The notes below the pieces were generated by a model. That model did no database searches and had not been told where the DNA came from. It saw only the letters and a list, made by a program, of their open reading frames with translations. 64,000 bases of DNA, taken from assembly GCF_017254845.1 (NCBI RefSeq), contig NZ_JAFKCU010000005.1, forward strand, positions 186,001 to 250,000. The letters are read 5' to 3'. The stretch comes from Algoriphagus pacificus. Lineage in GTDB: Bacteria; Bacteroidota; Bacteroidia; Cytophagales; Cyclobacteriaceae. Both the position numbers and the translations under genes were made by a program. This document shows, one piece after another, positions 17,883 through 25,173 of the stretch (its first letter is position 1; every line of letters starts with the position of its first letter).

Positions 17883-19100
17883 ATGCGAAAATTTACAATC
17901 TTCTATTTTTATTGCTTCCTCTTCCTTTTTTCATTTCAGGAAGGATTTTCTCAAGAAACCAGTTCCATCTCTCAAGATCGACTCAAACGGTACGATCAGT
18001 TTATAGAGTCACAGATTGCCGAAGGTAAAATTCCTGGAGCTGTGACCTTGATCTATAAGAATGGGGAAGAAGTCCAGGAAAAAGCCTTTGGGTATTCGGA
18101 TCTGCAGGCAAAAACTCCAATGGTGACAAATCAGATCTTTTTCATTCAGTCCATGACAAAACCCATCGTTACGACTGCTATTATGATGCTTTATGAAGAA
18201 GGTCATTTTCAACTTAATGATCCTGTTGAGAAATATCTGCCTTGGTTTAAGGATTTGAAAGTGGCGGTAGATCCTAGTAAAGGAATCGCTGGAGGAACTG
18301 TTCCTGCCGAATCAAATATCACCATCGCCATGCTTTTAAGCCATACCTCAGGATTATCCCATGGCATAGCTGCTGGAAAACTAGAAGAGGAAATTAGAAG
18401 TGCTATTTACAGTCCAACACATAAAACTATTGAAAGTAGAATCAAAGCTATGGTCACGATGCCTTTGATTGGGCAACCTGGAGAGCAATGGTATTATTCT
18501 GCTTCTCCTGATGTTCTTTCTTTATTGATTGAAACATTTTCAGGGATGACTACAGACCAATTTTTGAAACAAAGACTTTTTGATCCACTGGGAATGTCAG
18601 ATACCGGGTACAATTTGAATGAGGAACAAAAAAGCCGAATGGCCACACTCCATACCTACAATCAAGACGGAAAACTGATTAAAGCACCTAATCAAACTCC
18701 AACCTCAGGAAATACGGTTTTTGCAGGGGCAAACGCCTTGTTCAGCACTGCTTCTGATTATGCCAAATTTGCAAGAATGCTACTCAATAGTGGAGAATGG
18801 AATGGGGTTCAGTATTTAAGTCCTAAGACAATTGAACTAATGACTATGGACCAAGCAGATGGTATGTTTGGAGATCCAGGTCATGGCTTTGGTTTTGGCT
18901 TTGCAGTTTTAGAGGATCTGCGAAAGACTAAAAATCTGGGTTCTGTGGGACAGTATTTTTGGAGTGGTGCTTATTGTACTTTCTTCTTTATAGACCCAAA
19001 AGAGGATATGATCTCCATCTTTATGACTCAAGTAAATCCTTACAATAATTATTGGGGAGAAAAAATGAGACAGATGGTCTACCAATCCATTAGTTATTAA
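17883..19100 (+). CDS. serine hydrolase of the beta-lactamase/penicillin-binding fold
   Basis: This 405-aa protein starts with a signal peptide (about residues 1-23, cleaved after the FSFQEGFSQ region). The class C beta-lactamase-like domain carries SMTKPIVTTA (SxxK nucleophile and Lys), YYSASPDVLSLLIE (the Tyr motif) and GQYFWSGAYCTFFFIDP in place of the KTG block. Members include esterases, D-aminopeptidases and transesterases; true beta-lactamase activity is unlikely for this branch. It is monocistronic and ends at a strong terminator shared with the convergent menB gene. The catalytic Ser, Lys and Tyr all appear to be present. Confidence 0.9.
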   Translation: MRKFTIFYFYCFLFLFSFQEGFSQETSSISQDRLKRYDQFIESQIAEGKIPGAVTLIYKNGEEVQEKAFGYSDLQAKTPMVTNQIFFIQSMTKPIVTTAIMMLYEEGHFQLNDPVEKYLPWFKDLKVAVDPSKGIAGGTVPAESNITIAMLLSHTSGLSHGIAAGKLEEEIRSAIYSPTHKTIESRIKAMVTMPLIGQPGEQWYYSASPDVLSLLIETFSGMTTDQFLKQRLFDPLGMSDTGYNLNEEQKSRMATLHTYNQDGKLIKAPNQTPTSGNTVFAGANALFSTASDYAKFARMLLNSGEWNGVQYLSPKTIELMTMDQADGMFGDPGHGFGFGFAVLEDLRKTKNLGSVGQYFWSGAYCTFFFIDPKEDMISIFMTQVNPYNNYWGEKMRQMVYQSISY

Positions 19101-19103
19101 AAG

Positions 19104-19130
19104 AAAAGGAGGACTTTTTGTCCTCCTTTT
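19104..19130. terminator. bidirectional intrinsic terminator
   Basis: AAAAGGAGGA and TCCTCCTTTT form a perfect 10-bp stem with a CTTTTTG loop, flanked by A and T runs. It lies between the serine hydrolase stop and the menB stop and can serve both. Confidence 0.85.
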
Positions 19131-19134
19131 ATTT

Positions 19135-19968
19135 TTATGGAATCCATTTATTGGCTCCGAAATTAGGTTTTCTTTTTTCCAAAAAGGCATTTCGTCCCTC
19201 TTTGGCTTCTTCTGTTCCATAGGCAAGTCTCGTGGCTTCTCCTGCAAAAACCTGCTGACCAACCATCCCGTCATCGGTCAAGTTCATCGCAAATTTCAAC
19301 ATTTTAATAGAAGTAGGTGATTTTGCTAAAATCTCTTGTGCCCATTCGTAAGCAGTGCTTTCCAATTCTTCATGAGGAATTACAGCATTGACCATACCCA
19401 TTTCATAAGCTTCTTGAGCTGAATAATTTCTGCCTAAAAAGAATATTTCACGGGCTTTTTTCTGGCCAACCATCTTTGCCAAATAAGCGGATCCATATCC
19501 ACCATCAAAGCTTGTTACGTCTGCATCAGTTTGCTTGAAAATCGCATGTTCCTTACTTGCCAAAGTCAAATCACAAACCACATGAAGCGAATGTCCTCCT
19601 CCTACTGCCCAACCTGGCACTACAGCAATCACAACCTTTGGCATAAAACGAATCAAACGCTGAACTTCCAGAATATTCAAGCGATGATATCCATCCTCTC
19701 CTACATAACCTTGCTCTCCTCTGGCTTTTTGGTCACCACCGGAGCAAAAAGCCCAGCCTCCATCTTTTGGAGAAGGTCCTTCGCCGCTGAGTAGAACCAC
19801 TCCGATCGAGGTGTCTTCTTGCGCATCGTAGAATGCATCATAGAGTTCCGAAGTAGTCTTTGGACGAAAGGCATTTCTGACTTCAGGTCGGTTAAATGCG
19901 ATTCTGGCAACTCCGTTACATTTTTTATAGGTGATATCCTGATATTCTTTTGCAGTAATCCACTCCAT
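19135..19968 (-). CDS. menB: 1,4-dihydroxy-2-naphthoyl-CoA synthase MenB
   Basis: This 277-aa crotonase-fold enzyme closes the second ring of the menaquinone precursor by converting o-succinylbenzoyl-CoA to 1,4-dihydroxy-2-naphthoyl-CoA. MenB-specific blocks are FNRPEVRNAFRPKTTSEL, WAFCSGGDQKARGEQGY, VPGWAVGGGHSLHVVCDL and SFDGGYGSAYLAKMVGQKKA. The sequence KQTDADV just before SFDGGYGS resembles the mycobacterial type with a built-in Asp rather than the E. coli type that needs bicarbonate. It diverges from menE across 104 bp, so both menaquinone genes probably share a control region. Length and ends are normal. Confidence 0.96.
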   Translation of the reverse strand: MEWITAKEYQDITYKKCNGVARIAFNRPEVRNAFRPKTTSELYDAFYDAQEDTSIGVVLLSGEGPSPKDGGWAFCSGGDQKARGEQGYVGEDGYHRLNILEVQRLIRFMPKVVIAVVPGWAVGGGHSLHVVCDLTLASKEHAIFKQTDADVTSFDGGYGSAYLAKMVGQKKAREIFFLGRNYSAQEAYEMGMVNAVIPHEELESTAYEWAQEILAKSPTSIKMLKFAMNLTDDGMVGQQVFAGEATRLAYGTEEAKEGRNAFLEKRKPNFGANKWIP

Positions 19969-20072
19969 TCTATTATTATTTTAAGCTCAATTTTTGATGC
20001 AAGATAACAGGCTTCGATGAAAATTGTTGTTAGTTTGCCAATGGAGTTTTCCTGTACCCTGATTGATTTACC

Positions 20073-21140
20073 ATGTTTGAGCTGCTGATAGGCAAACATA
20101 GACTGAGTTCCCCTCAAGATTTTGAAAATGCTCCAGATGATCTTAAATCATTTGAAAAAGAAGCTTTTGACTTTTGCAAAGACTGGTTATCAGACAAACA
20201 AAGCTTTGAATTACATACTTCAGGCTCCACAGGAACTCCTAAATTGATCCAGGTTTCTAGAGAACAAATGGAGTCCAGCGCTCGTGCTACCGGTGCTTAC
20301 TTCGGGATTAATCCTGGCACTGAATTGCTTTGCTGCATGAATACAGCATACATAGCTGGTAAAATGATGCTCGTTCGAGCTATGGTTTGGAAATGTCCAA
20401 TTTTAGTCATTGAACCTAGTTCAAAACCTTTTGAGAATGTACCTCCTCGCTTTGATCCTATGTTTGTAGCTATGGTCCCACTCCAGGTTGAAGCCAGCAT
20501 TTTATCAGATCCTCAATCCCTCCAAAAGCTATCTTTCCTCTTAATCGGAGGTGCGCCTGTTTCAGAAAAACTTCAAAATAAGATTCTGGATCTTGGACTG
20601 AATGCTTTTCAAAGCTATGGTATGACGGAAACAGTATCTCATATTGCCATTGCTCCATATGCAGCCGGAGATTTCATTTATGAAGCCTTGCCGGGTGTTG
20701 AATTAGGTCAAGACGAACGAGGTGCGATCTGGGTGAAAGCTACCATGAGCAATAATCAAAAAGTCCAGACAAATGATTTGGTGGAATTTTTAGGTGAGAA
20801 ACGATTCAAATGGCTGGGAAGAGCAGATTACACGGTAAACTCAGGGGGAATCAAACTTCACCCAGATTTATTGGAAAGAAAAATTGAAAGTATTGTCACT
20901 ACCTATTTTCCAGAAAGTCACTTTTTTTTGATAGGTGAGCAAGATGAAAAACTGGGGCAAAAATTGGTCTTGGTTATTGAGGCTCCAAAGAACTTGGAAG
21001 AAAAGGCATCTATTTTGCATAATGCACTAAGCTCAAAGCTCACAAAATATGAGCTGCCAAAATCCATTTATTTGATTGAGCAATTTAAAAGAACCCCAAC
21101 CGGTAAAATCAAACGTTTAGAATCTTTTAAATTAAGATGA
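20073..21140 (+). CDS. menE: o-succinylbenzoate-CoA ligase MenE
   Basis: This 355-aa AMP-forming acyl-CoA synthetase has the P-loop LHTSGSTGTPKLI, an A5-type motif FQSYGMTETVSHIAI, GRADYTVNSGGIKLHP (hinge region) and the C-terminal catalytic Lys in RTPTGKIKR. It is shorter than typical MenE (about 450-490 aa) because the N-terminal subdomain is reduced; compact MenE proteins of this kind are common in Bacteroidota. The divergent menB neighbour supports a role in menaquinone synthesis rather than general fatty acid activation. It overlaps the DUF2141 gene by 4 bp (ATGA), so the two are probably translationally coupled. Confidence 0.9.
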   Translation: MFELLIGKHRLSSPQDFENAPDDLKSFEKEAFDFCKDWLSDKQSFELHTSGSTGTPKLIQVSREQMESSARATGAYFGINPGTELLCCMNTAYIAGKMMLVRAMVWKCPILVIEPSSKPFENVPPRFDPMFVAMVPLQVEASILSDPQSLQKLSFLLIGGAPVSEKLQNKILDLGLNAFQSYGMTETVSHIAIAPYAAGDFIYEALPGVELGQDERGAIWVKATMSNNQKVQTNDLVEFLGEKRFKWLGRADYTVNSGGIKLHPDLLERKIESIVTTYFPESHFFLIGEQDEKLGQKLVLVIEAPKNLEEKASILHNALSSKLTKYELPKSIYLIEQFKRTPTGKIKRLESFKLR

Positions 21141-21559
21141 GCAAGCTTCTTATTTCTTTCCTTTTGTTTTCCCTTCCTCTCTTCGATATTGATCCGGGTG
21201 AAATCCATTTACACATCCGAGAGACTGATAATGATCTAGGAAATGTTTTAGTCTTGGTGTTTAATCAATCAACAGGATTTCCATCAGATCCCGACAAAGC
21301 TTTGATGAAACTCAGCTTACCCTTAAAAGGAAAAAAAGCCACCATCACACTTCCTGATATCAAACCTGGGAAATATGCTATTTCAGTATTCCACGATGAA
21401 GACGGAGATGGAAAAATGGATAAAAACAGTGTGGGATATCCTTTGGATAAGTACGGATTTTCTAATAATCCTTCCTCATTTTTTGGACCTCCAAGTTTTG
21501 AAAAAGCCGCTTTTGAAGTTGGCTCCAAACCTGTGAGAGTTGATATTAAGTTGCGTTAA
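21137..21559 (+). CDS. DUF2141 domain secreted protein
   Basis: This 140-aa protein has an N-terminal signal peptide (MSKLLISFLLFSLPLF) and the DUF2141 pattern: VLVLVFNQSTGFPSDPDKA, ATITLPDIKPGKYAISVFHD, EDGDGKMDKN and GFSNNPSSFFGPPSF. The DEDGDGKMD loop looks like a calcium-binding site. The domain is a small exported beta-sandwich of unknown function, common in Bacteroidota. It overlaps menE by 4 bp at its start. It ends on a TTAA that also supplies the stop codon of the convergent oxygenase gene, so the two coding regions overlap by 4 bp. Confidence 0.9.
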   Translation: MSKLLISFLLFSLPLFDIDPGEIHLHIRETDNDLGNVLVLVFNQSTGFPSDPDKALMKLSLPLKGKKATITLPDIKPGKYAISVFHDEDGDGKMDKNSVGYPLDKYGFSNNPSSFFGPPSFEKAAFEVGSKPVRVDIKLR

Positions 21560-22167
21560 TCAATATTTCTAAGCCAACCTGTGATACTGATTCTTTCCTT
21601 TTTGGTTGGGAGAACCTCATGAGGAATTTCACCACTCAAGAAAACTACCATTCTGCCACCCTTTGGCATTATGTCAAGAATCTCCTCTGAACCATCTTCT
21701 TTGGGTAAATACATCCGAAGCATGCCTTCATCTTCTTGCTCCCAGCTATCATTCAGGTAAATAATAACAGTGACCAAGCGATAAGGAACTTGCTCAAATT
21801 GGTCTAAATGCCTCACATAAAAAGAGCCCTTTGGATATCTGGCAAAATGCCCTTCAAATGATTTCAAACCCAAATAGCATCGCTGATTGATTGCCATTCT
21901 GACTTTATCTACTTCTTCCCAATAATGCATTTCAAAAGGGCTCAAATCTTCAGGATCCATCCAAAGTACCTGATCGTTTCTGATTTCAGTCCTCACCTGC
22001 TTTTTTTCGCCTTTACCCACAGCTGCCAGTCTGAATTTCCCTGCTTCCAATAGATCCGATTGTTCTTTCAAGAGTGAAGTTCTCAATTCTTCACTGATGA
22101 AATCATCAATTATTGCATAGGATTTTTCATAAATCTCTGCTGCAATTTTTTCATATACCGATTCCAT
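21556..22167 (-). CDS. 2OG-Fe(II) oxygenase (prolyl 4-hydroxylase-like)
   Basis: This 203-aa cytoplasmic enzyme has the double-stranded beta-helix signature. The iron ligands are His and Asp in YVRHLDQFEQVPYRLVTVI and His in FLSGEIPHEVLPTKKERISI, and the following Arg should bind 2-oxoglutarate. The spacing of HxD, H and R fits the P4Hc group (PF13640). Such enzymes hydroxylate a protein side chain or small molecule using O2 and 2-oxoglutarate. The substrate is unknown. The gene is a single unit on the minus strand whose stop codon overlaps that of the DUF2141 gene. Confidence 0.9.
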   Translation of the reverse strand: MESVYEKIAAEIYEKSYAIIDDFISEELRTSLLKEQSDLLEAGKFRLAAVGKGEKKQVRTEIRNDQVLWMDPEDLSPFEMHYWEEVDKVRMAINQRCYLGLKSFEGHFARYPKGSFYVRHLDQFEQVPYRLVTVIIYLNDSWEQEDEGMLRMYLPKEDGSEEILDIMPKGGRMVVFLSGEIPHEVLPTKKERISITGWLRNID

Positions 22168-22214
22168 AGTTCGTGTTTAACCTTGCAAATAACCTCTAAT
22201 TCATCGAAAAAAAT

Positions 22215-22222
22215 TACTTTTG
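22215..22222 (+). promoter_or_regulatory. candidate Bacteroidota -7 promoter element
   Basis: TACTTTTG matches the TAnnTTTG consensus exactly and lies 19 bp before the ATG at 22241. I do not see a well-spaced -33 TTG. A TTG that could serve as an upstream start codon at 22220 overlaps this element, which favours the ATG at 22241 as the true start. Confidence 0.4.
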
Positions 22223-22240
22223 CCGAAAGCAAATTTTACA

Positions 22241-22999
22241 ATGCCTCAAAAAGACACACTGACAGGGATAGAACTCGAGTTTGATTCAGGAATTATCCCT
22301 CCTCCTTATAGCCATGTTTATAGAATTTCATTGGATTGGAGCAAAGGAGACCTGCAGGCAAAATTAGATTTACATTATACTGACCGGGAGGAATTGACAG
22401 AAACCGAAATTTTGGATGAGGGTTTCACTCCCAATGATGATTACTCTTACGAAGGTCCGCTTCATGAGATTTGGATCAAAACTATCCAACAGAAACTGGA
22501 TGCGGCAAAATGGTCTGGAAAATCAATGGAAGATGGTGGTCTTATCGTCAAACCAATCGAGAATGGGCAAATTGGAAAAGTAAAGGTTCCAGCTGACCAA
22601 GAAGACTGGCAATTATTCGGTCAGGATTTGATTCAGGCTATTTATGAAACTGCCAAAAAAGAAGCTCCACTGACGGTCCATTACAGAAAAGTGTCAACTG
22701 AGAAAATTCAGGATTGCCAGATTACTATTCAATTCTCAAATAGAGAAGTAATTTTTATTACTGAGGGCGAAAGCAGATCGATCAATTGGGAATATACAGT
22801 TCAGTTGATGAAGCTCATCTTTACTCCAGATTATAACTATGAAATCGCCAAAGAGGAACCAAGTAGTAAAAGAGGAGCTTATATCGAATGTGGAGATGGC
22901 TTTTGGCATGAACTAGGAAAAGGTGTAGTCAATATCGACCCTTCCAATGACGTGGTTAGCAAAATAAAAGAAAGGTTTGATGATCTTTTGGGAGAATAA
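22241..22999 (+). CDS. conserved-looking cytoplasmic protein, function unknown
   Basis: I do not recognise this protein of 252 aa. I start it at the ATG at 22241; an in-frame TTG at 22220 would add seven residues but sits inside a promoter-like element. There is no signal peptide or membrane helix. It is acidic and mixed alpha/beta in character, with aromatic-rich stretches (YSHVYRISLDWSKGDLQAKL, DGFWHELGKGVVNIDP). The C-terminal half has alternating polar/hydrophobic strands ending in a short helix (VVSKIKERFDDLLGE). It is followed by a terminator-like hairpin and then the TIR-domain gene, 68 bp downstream on the same strand, so a functional link with the TIR protein is possible but unproven. 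Confidence 0.7.
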   Translation: MPQKDTLTGIELEFDSGIIPPPYSHVYRISLDWSKGDLQAKLDLHYTDREELTETEILDEGFTPNDDYSYEGPLHEIWIKTIQQKLDAAKWSGKSMEDGGLIVKPIENGQIGKVKVPADQEDWQLFGQDLIQAIYETAKKEAPLTVHYRKVSTEKIQDCQITIQFSNREVIFITEGESRSINWEYTVQLMKLIFTPDYNYEIAKEEPSSKRGAYIECGDGFWHELGKGVVNIDPSNDVVSKIKERFDDLLGE

Positions 23000-23040
23000 G
23001 ATTTCAAACAAATACATCAATTCTTCTTTTTTTATAAATT

Positions 23041-23067
23041 AGTCTCTGAAAATCAGGGACTTTTTTT
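23041..23067 (+). terminator. terminator-like hairpin touching the TIR gene start codon
   Basis: AGTCTCTGA and TCAGGGACT form a 9-bp stem with one G-T pair and an AAA loop, followed by seven T residues. The ATG of the TIR gene follows immediately at 23068. It could terminate the upstream gene, attenuate transcription into the TIR gene, or sequester its translation start. Confidence 0.6.
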
Positions 23068-24138
23068 ATGGCTGACAATAAAATTTTCGTTAGTTACCGC
23101 AGGCAAGACGCATCAGGTGAAGCTGGCCGATTAGTAGATCACCTTCAGGAAGTATTTGGGGAGGAAAGTGTGTTTCTTGATGTGGAAACCATTGAAGCTG
23201 GATTGGACTTCGTTCAAGCAATCGACAAAGCACTTAATTCTTGTAAAGTTCTGATTGCGATGATTGGTCCGCACTGGTTAAATATGCGAGACTCCGAAGG
23301 AAATCTTCGCCTTTTCCAAGAAGGTGATTTCATTCGAATAGAAATCTCTGCGGCTTTGAAAAGAAATATCAGGGTGATACCGGTTTTGGTAAATGGTGCG
23401 GTGATGCCTACTCCTGATCAACTTCCTGAAGACCTTCAAGCCCTTACCAGAAGGCATGCGCAGGAGTTGAGTAGCTCCAGATGGAAATATGACAGTGATC
23501 AACTAACACAAGTCCTTAGCAAGATCATTGAGCCCAAACCAATTCCACAACCGACACCTAGACCTACTCCAAGACCAATTCCTCCAAAAAAGAAAAGTTG
23601 GTTGGCTAAAAACTATTTATGGGTTCTGGGTGGATTTGTAAGCTTACTTATTTTGATCCAATTGATGGATTTGCCAGAGGAAGATTTTCCAAACGATCCC
23701 TATCAACCTCCAGTGGAAGAGGATTATGGAAATACAGATGATCCAACAGTGGAAGATCTACAACAATTCCGAGAAGATAACCCTGGAGGAACAGAAATCA
23801 ATGATAATTTGACGGGTACTGCTACTGAAATCGAAGATGTCTCAGGTTATTGGAGAATGGATGACAATCAGGGGAATTTCAGCACTTTTATTTTTGAACT
23901 GTATGAAGATGGTGAAGTGGAGTTTTTAGAATACAATCAATTTAATATTCAAATTGGGTCCGGAACTGGCGTTGCAAATGGAACTGACTTGACTTTGGAT
24001 TATTACAATTCACTTTTTCAATTAAATGGCAATTTTAAATTGAAGACATACAATCAGGGAAAAAGCTGGTCGGGCAATGTTAATTTTCCAAGTTTAGGTA
24101 CAAGTTCACCTATCACATTTCAGCGAATTAACCCTTGA
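23068..24138 (+). CDS. TIR-domain membrane protein with C-terminal beta-rich domain
   Basis: This 356-aa protein has three parts. Residues 4-150 are a TIR domain: KIFVSYRRQDASGEAGRLVD, VFLDVETIEAGLDFVQAID, VLIAMIGPHWL and an RIEIS helix where Glu92 is the best candidate for the NADase-type catalytic Glu. Residues 155-178 form a Pro-rich linker (QPTPRPTPRPIPPKKK). Residues 181-200 are a single membrane helix. The rest is an acidic stretch and a strand-rich domain (about 252-356, from GYWRMDD to ITFQRINP) resembling small lipocalin-like stress domains. The TIR faces the cytoplasm if positive-inside holds. Bacterial TIR proteins often hydrolyse NAD+ in defence or signalling; a role here is inference. 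No RBS is visible because a terminator-like hairpin abuts the ATG. Confidence 0.85.
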   Translation: MADNKIFVSYRRQDASGEAGRLVDHLQEVFGEESVFLDVETIEAGLDFVQAIDKALNSCKVLIAMIGPHWLNMRDSEGNLRLFQEGDFIRIEISAALKRNIRVIPVLVNGAVMPTPDQLPEDLQALTRRHAQELSSSRWKYDSDQLTQVLSKIIEPKPIPQPTPRPTPRPIPPKKKSWLAKNYLWVLGGFVSLLILIQLMDLPEEDFPNDPYQPPVEEDYGNTDDPTVEDLQQFREDNPGGTEINDNLTGTATEIEDVSGYWRMDDNQGNFSTFIFELYEDGEVEFLEYNQFNIQIGSGTGVANGTDLTLDYYNSLFQLNGNFKLKTYNQGKSWSGNVNFPSLGTSSPITFQRINP

Positions 24139-24901
24139 TCCTTCTTAAGTCTGCCTGAATATCCTTAATCATTTCTCCTAGATCCTCCAGAGTGAGTGAT
24201 TTCTTTTTGTCGCCAGGATTTGGAAAATCAGTACTGATAAAAGCTTTTGATTCCCAAGCTTCCAATACATCCTCACCTTTTACTTCAAAAGGTTTGTAAT
24301 GCTCATTATCAGAAACCAAAAACAATTTGCCGTTTTCATGGAGGTAATTGAATACCCGTTTGTAAACCACTCCCTCGGATTGGGTAACTAGCACATAGGT
24401 ATTACCGCTTTTGATATCTTTCAACTGATCCACGTAAGATCCGATTACGATTGTACCTGGAATCAATGGCAACATGCTGTCTCCGGCTAATTCAAAAGCA
24501 CGGTAAGTAGCATTTCGGGACAAATTAGGAAGATGAAACTGCGGAAGCTTTTCCATATATTCTGGATCAGCAAAACCATTCAAGTAACCAGCCGAAGCTT
24601 TTTGGGGCACCATAGTAATGGTTTCTTTGTCATCCGCATCAGCTGCAATGGTCAAAATATTGATCCCTCTTTTCTGAATTGCCTTTCTTCCTTTGGTTTC
24701 AATATCATGCTCCAAAAGCTCCTCCAAGCCAACTTCCAAAATATCACATAGCTTCTGTAAAGTCAGCAACTTTGGCTCAGATCTTCCATCTTCATAAGCA
24801 GAAATCATCGTCCGCTGAACAGCCAGTTGATCGGCTAATTCATTTTGGGTAATTCCCTTTTGCTTCCGCAAAAACCTAAGATTAGATGCGAGGAAACTCA
24901 T
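24128..24901 (-). CDS. LexA-like transcriptional regulator (HTH_3 plus S24 autopeptidase)
   Basis: This 257-aa protein has an N-terminal Xre-type helix-turn-helix (residues about 8-62, RKQKGITQNELADQLAVQRT) and a C-terminal S24/LexA peptidase domain. The self-cleavage machinery is complete: Ala104-Gly105 (KASAGYLNG), nucleophile Ser142 (ELAGDSMLPLIPG) and general base Lys181 (VVYKRVF). RecA-stimulated self-cleavage would make it a damage-responsive repressor. It overlaps the upstream 91-aa gene by 4 bp and the TIR gene (convergent) by 11 bp. A TGACA-N5-TGTCA palindrome upstream of the operon, repeated before the addA-like gene, is a good candidate operator. It could also be a phage-derived CI-like repressor, but no phage genes are near. 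Confidence 0.92.
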   Translation of the reverse strand: MSFLASNLRFLRKQKGITQNELADQLAVQRTMISAYEDGRSEPKLLTLQKLCDILEVGLEELLEHDIETKGRKAIQKRGINILTIAADADDKETITMVPQKASAGYLNGFADPEYMEKLPQFHLPNLSRNATYRAFELAGDSMLPLIPGTIVIGSYVDQLKDIKSGNTYVLVTQSEGVVYKRVFNYLHENGKLFLVSDNEHYKPFEVKGEDVLEAWESKAFISTDFPNPGDKKKSLTLEDLGEMIKDIQADLRRIKG

Positions 24902-25173
24902 GCCGAAAACAGGTAAAAATTATGATCTTCTTGTACTGCTGGAACTGGGAAAAATGGATTTAGATTCATGGCAGAAGACTTCCTTCTTTCCATTCGCTGC
25001 TTGATCTCCTCTATAATTTCCCCCACTGGCTTTGGTTCTGTCACCAATAAGTAACCGTATTGAGGTTTTACCTCATCTTCAATAAAAAACTTGACCTGTC
25101 TATTCCCTGAAGCTAAGGTCTTTGTAGTAATGCTGATTTTTTCCTGATTTTCCATAATTGCCATTTTTAACAT
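24898..25173 (-). CDS. small unknown protein co-transcribed with the LexA-like regulator
   Basis: This protein of up to 91 aa is not one I recognise. Alternative starts are Met1, Met4 and Met7; Met7 (MENQEKISITTKTL) gives the most compact protein. It begins with a strand-rich segment (KISITTKTLASGNRQVKFFI, then YGYLLVTEP) and continues with a basic helix (IIEEIKQRMERRKSS) and a Pro/aromatic tail. No signal peptide or membrane helix is seen. Its stop overlaps the ATG of the regulator gene (ATGA), so the two are translationally coupled. A modulator or corepressor of the regulator is a reasonable guess, with no direct evidence. Confidence 0.7.
   Translation of the reverse strand: MLKMAIMENQEKISITTKTLASGNRQVKFFIEDEVKPQYGYLLVTEPKPVGEIIEEIKQRMERRKSSAMNLNPFFPVPAVQEDHNFYLFSA

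Noticed and set aside
19701-20117. 138-aa open frame on the minus strand overlapping menB and the menB/menE gap
   Set aside because: It is a shifted frame of menB, which is strongly supported, and it has no recognisable domain.
22220-22240. TTG start for the unknown protein before the TIR gene
   Set aside because: It overlaps a TAnnTTTG promoter-like element; the ATG at 22241 is the simpler start.
23545-23590. Short Pro-coding repeat (ccnacnccn) in the TIR gene as a DNA repeat element
   Set aside because: It only encodes the Pro-rich linker and does not recur elsewhere in the window that I can see.
24128-24901. The S24 regulator as a phage CI repressor
   Set aside because: No phage genes lie nearby, and the shared palindrome before the addA-like gene fits a chromosomal damage regulator better, though phage origin is not excluded.
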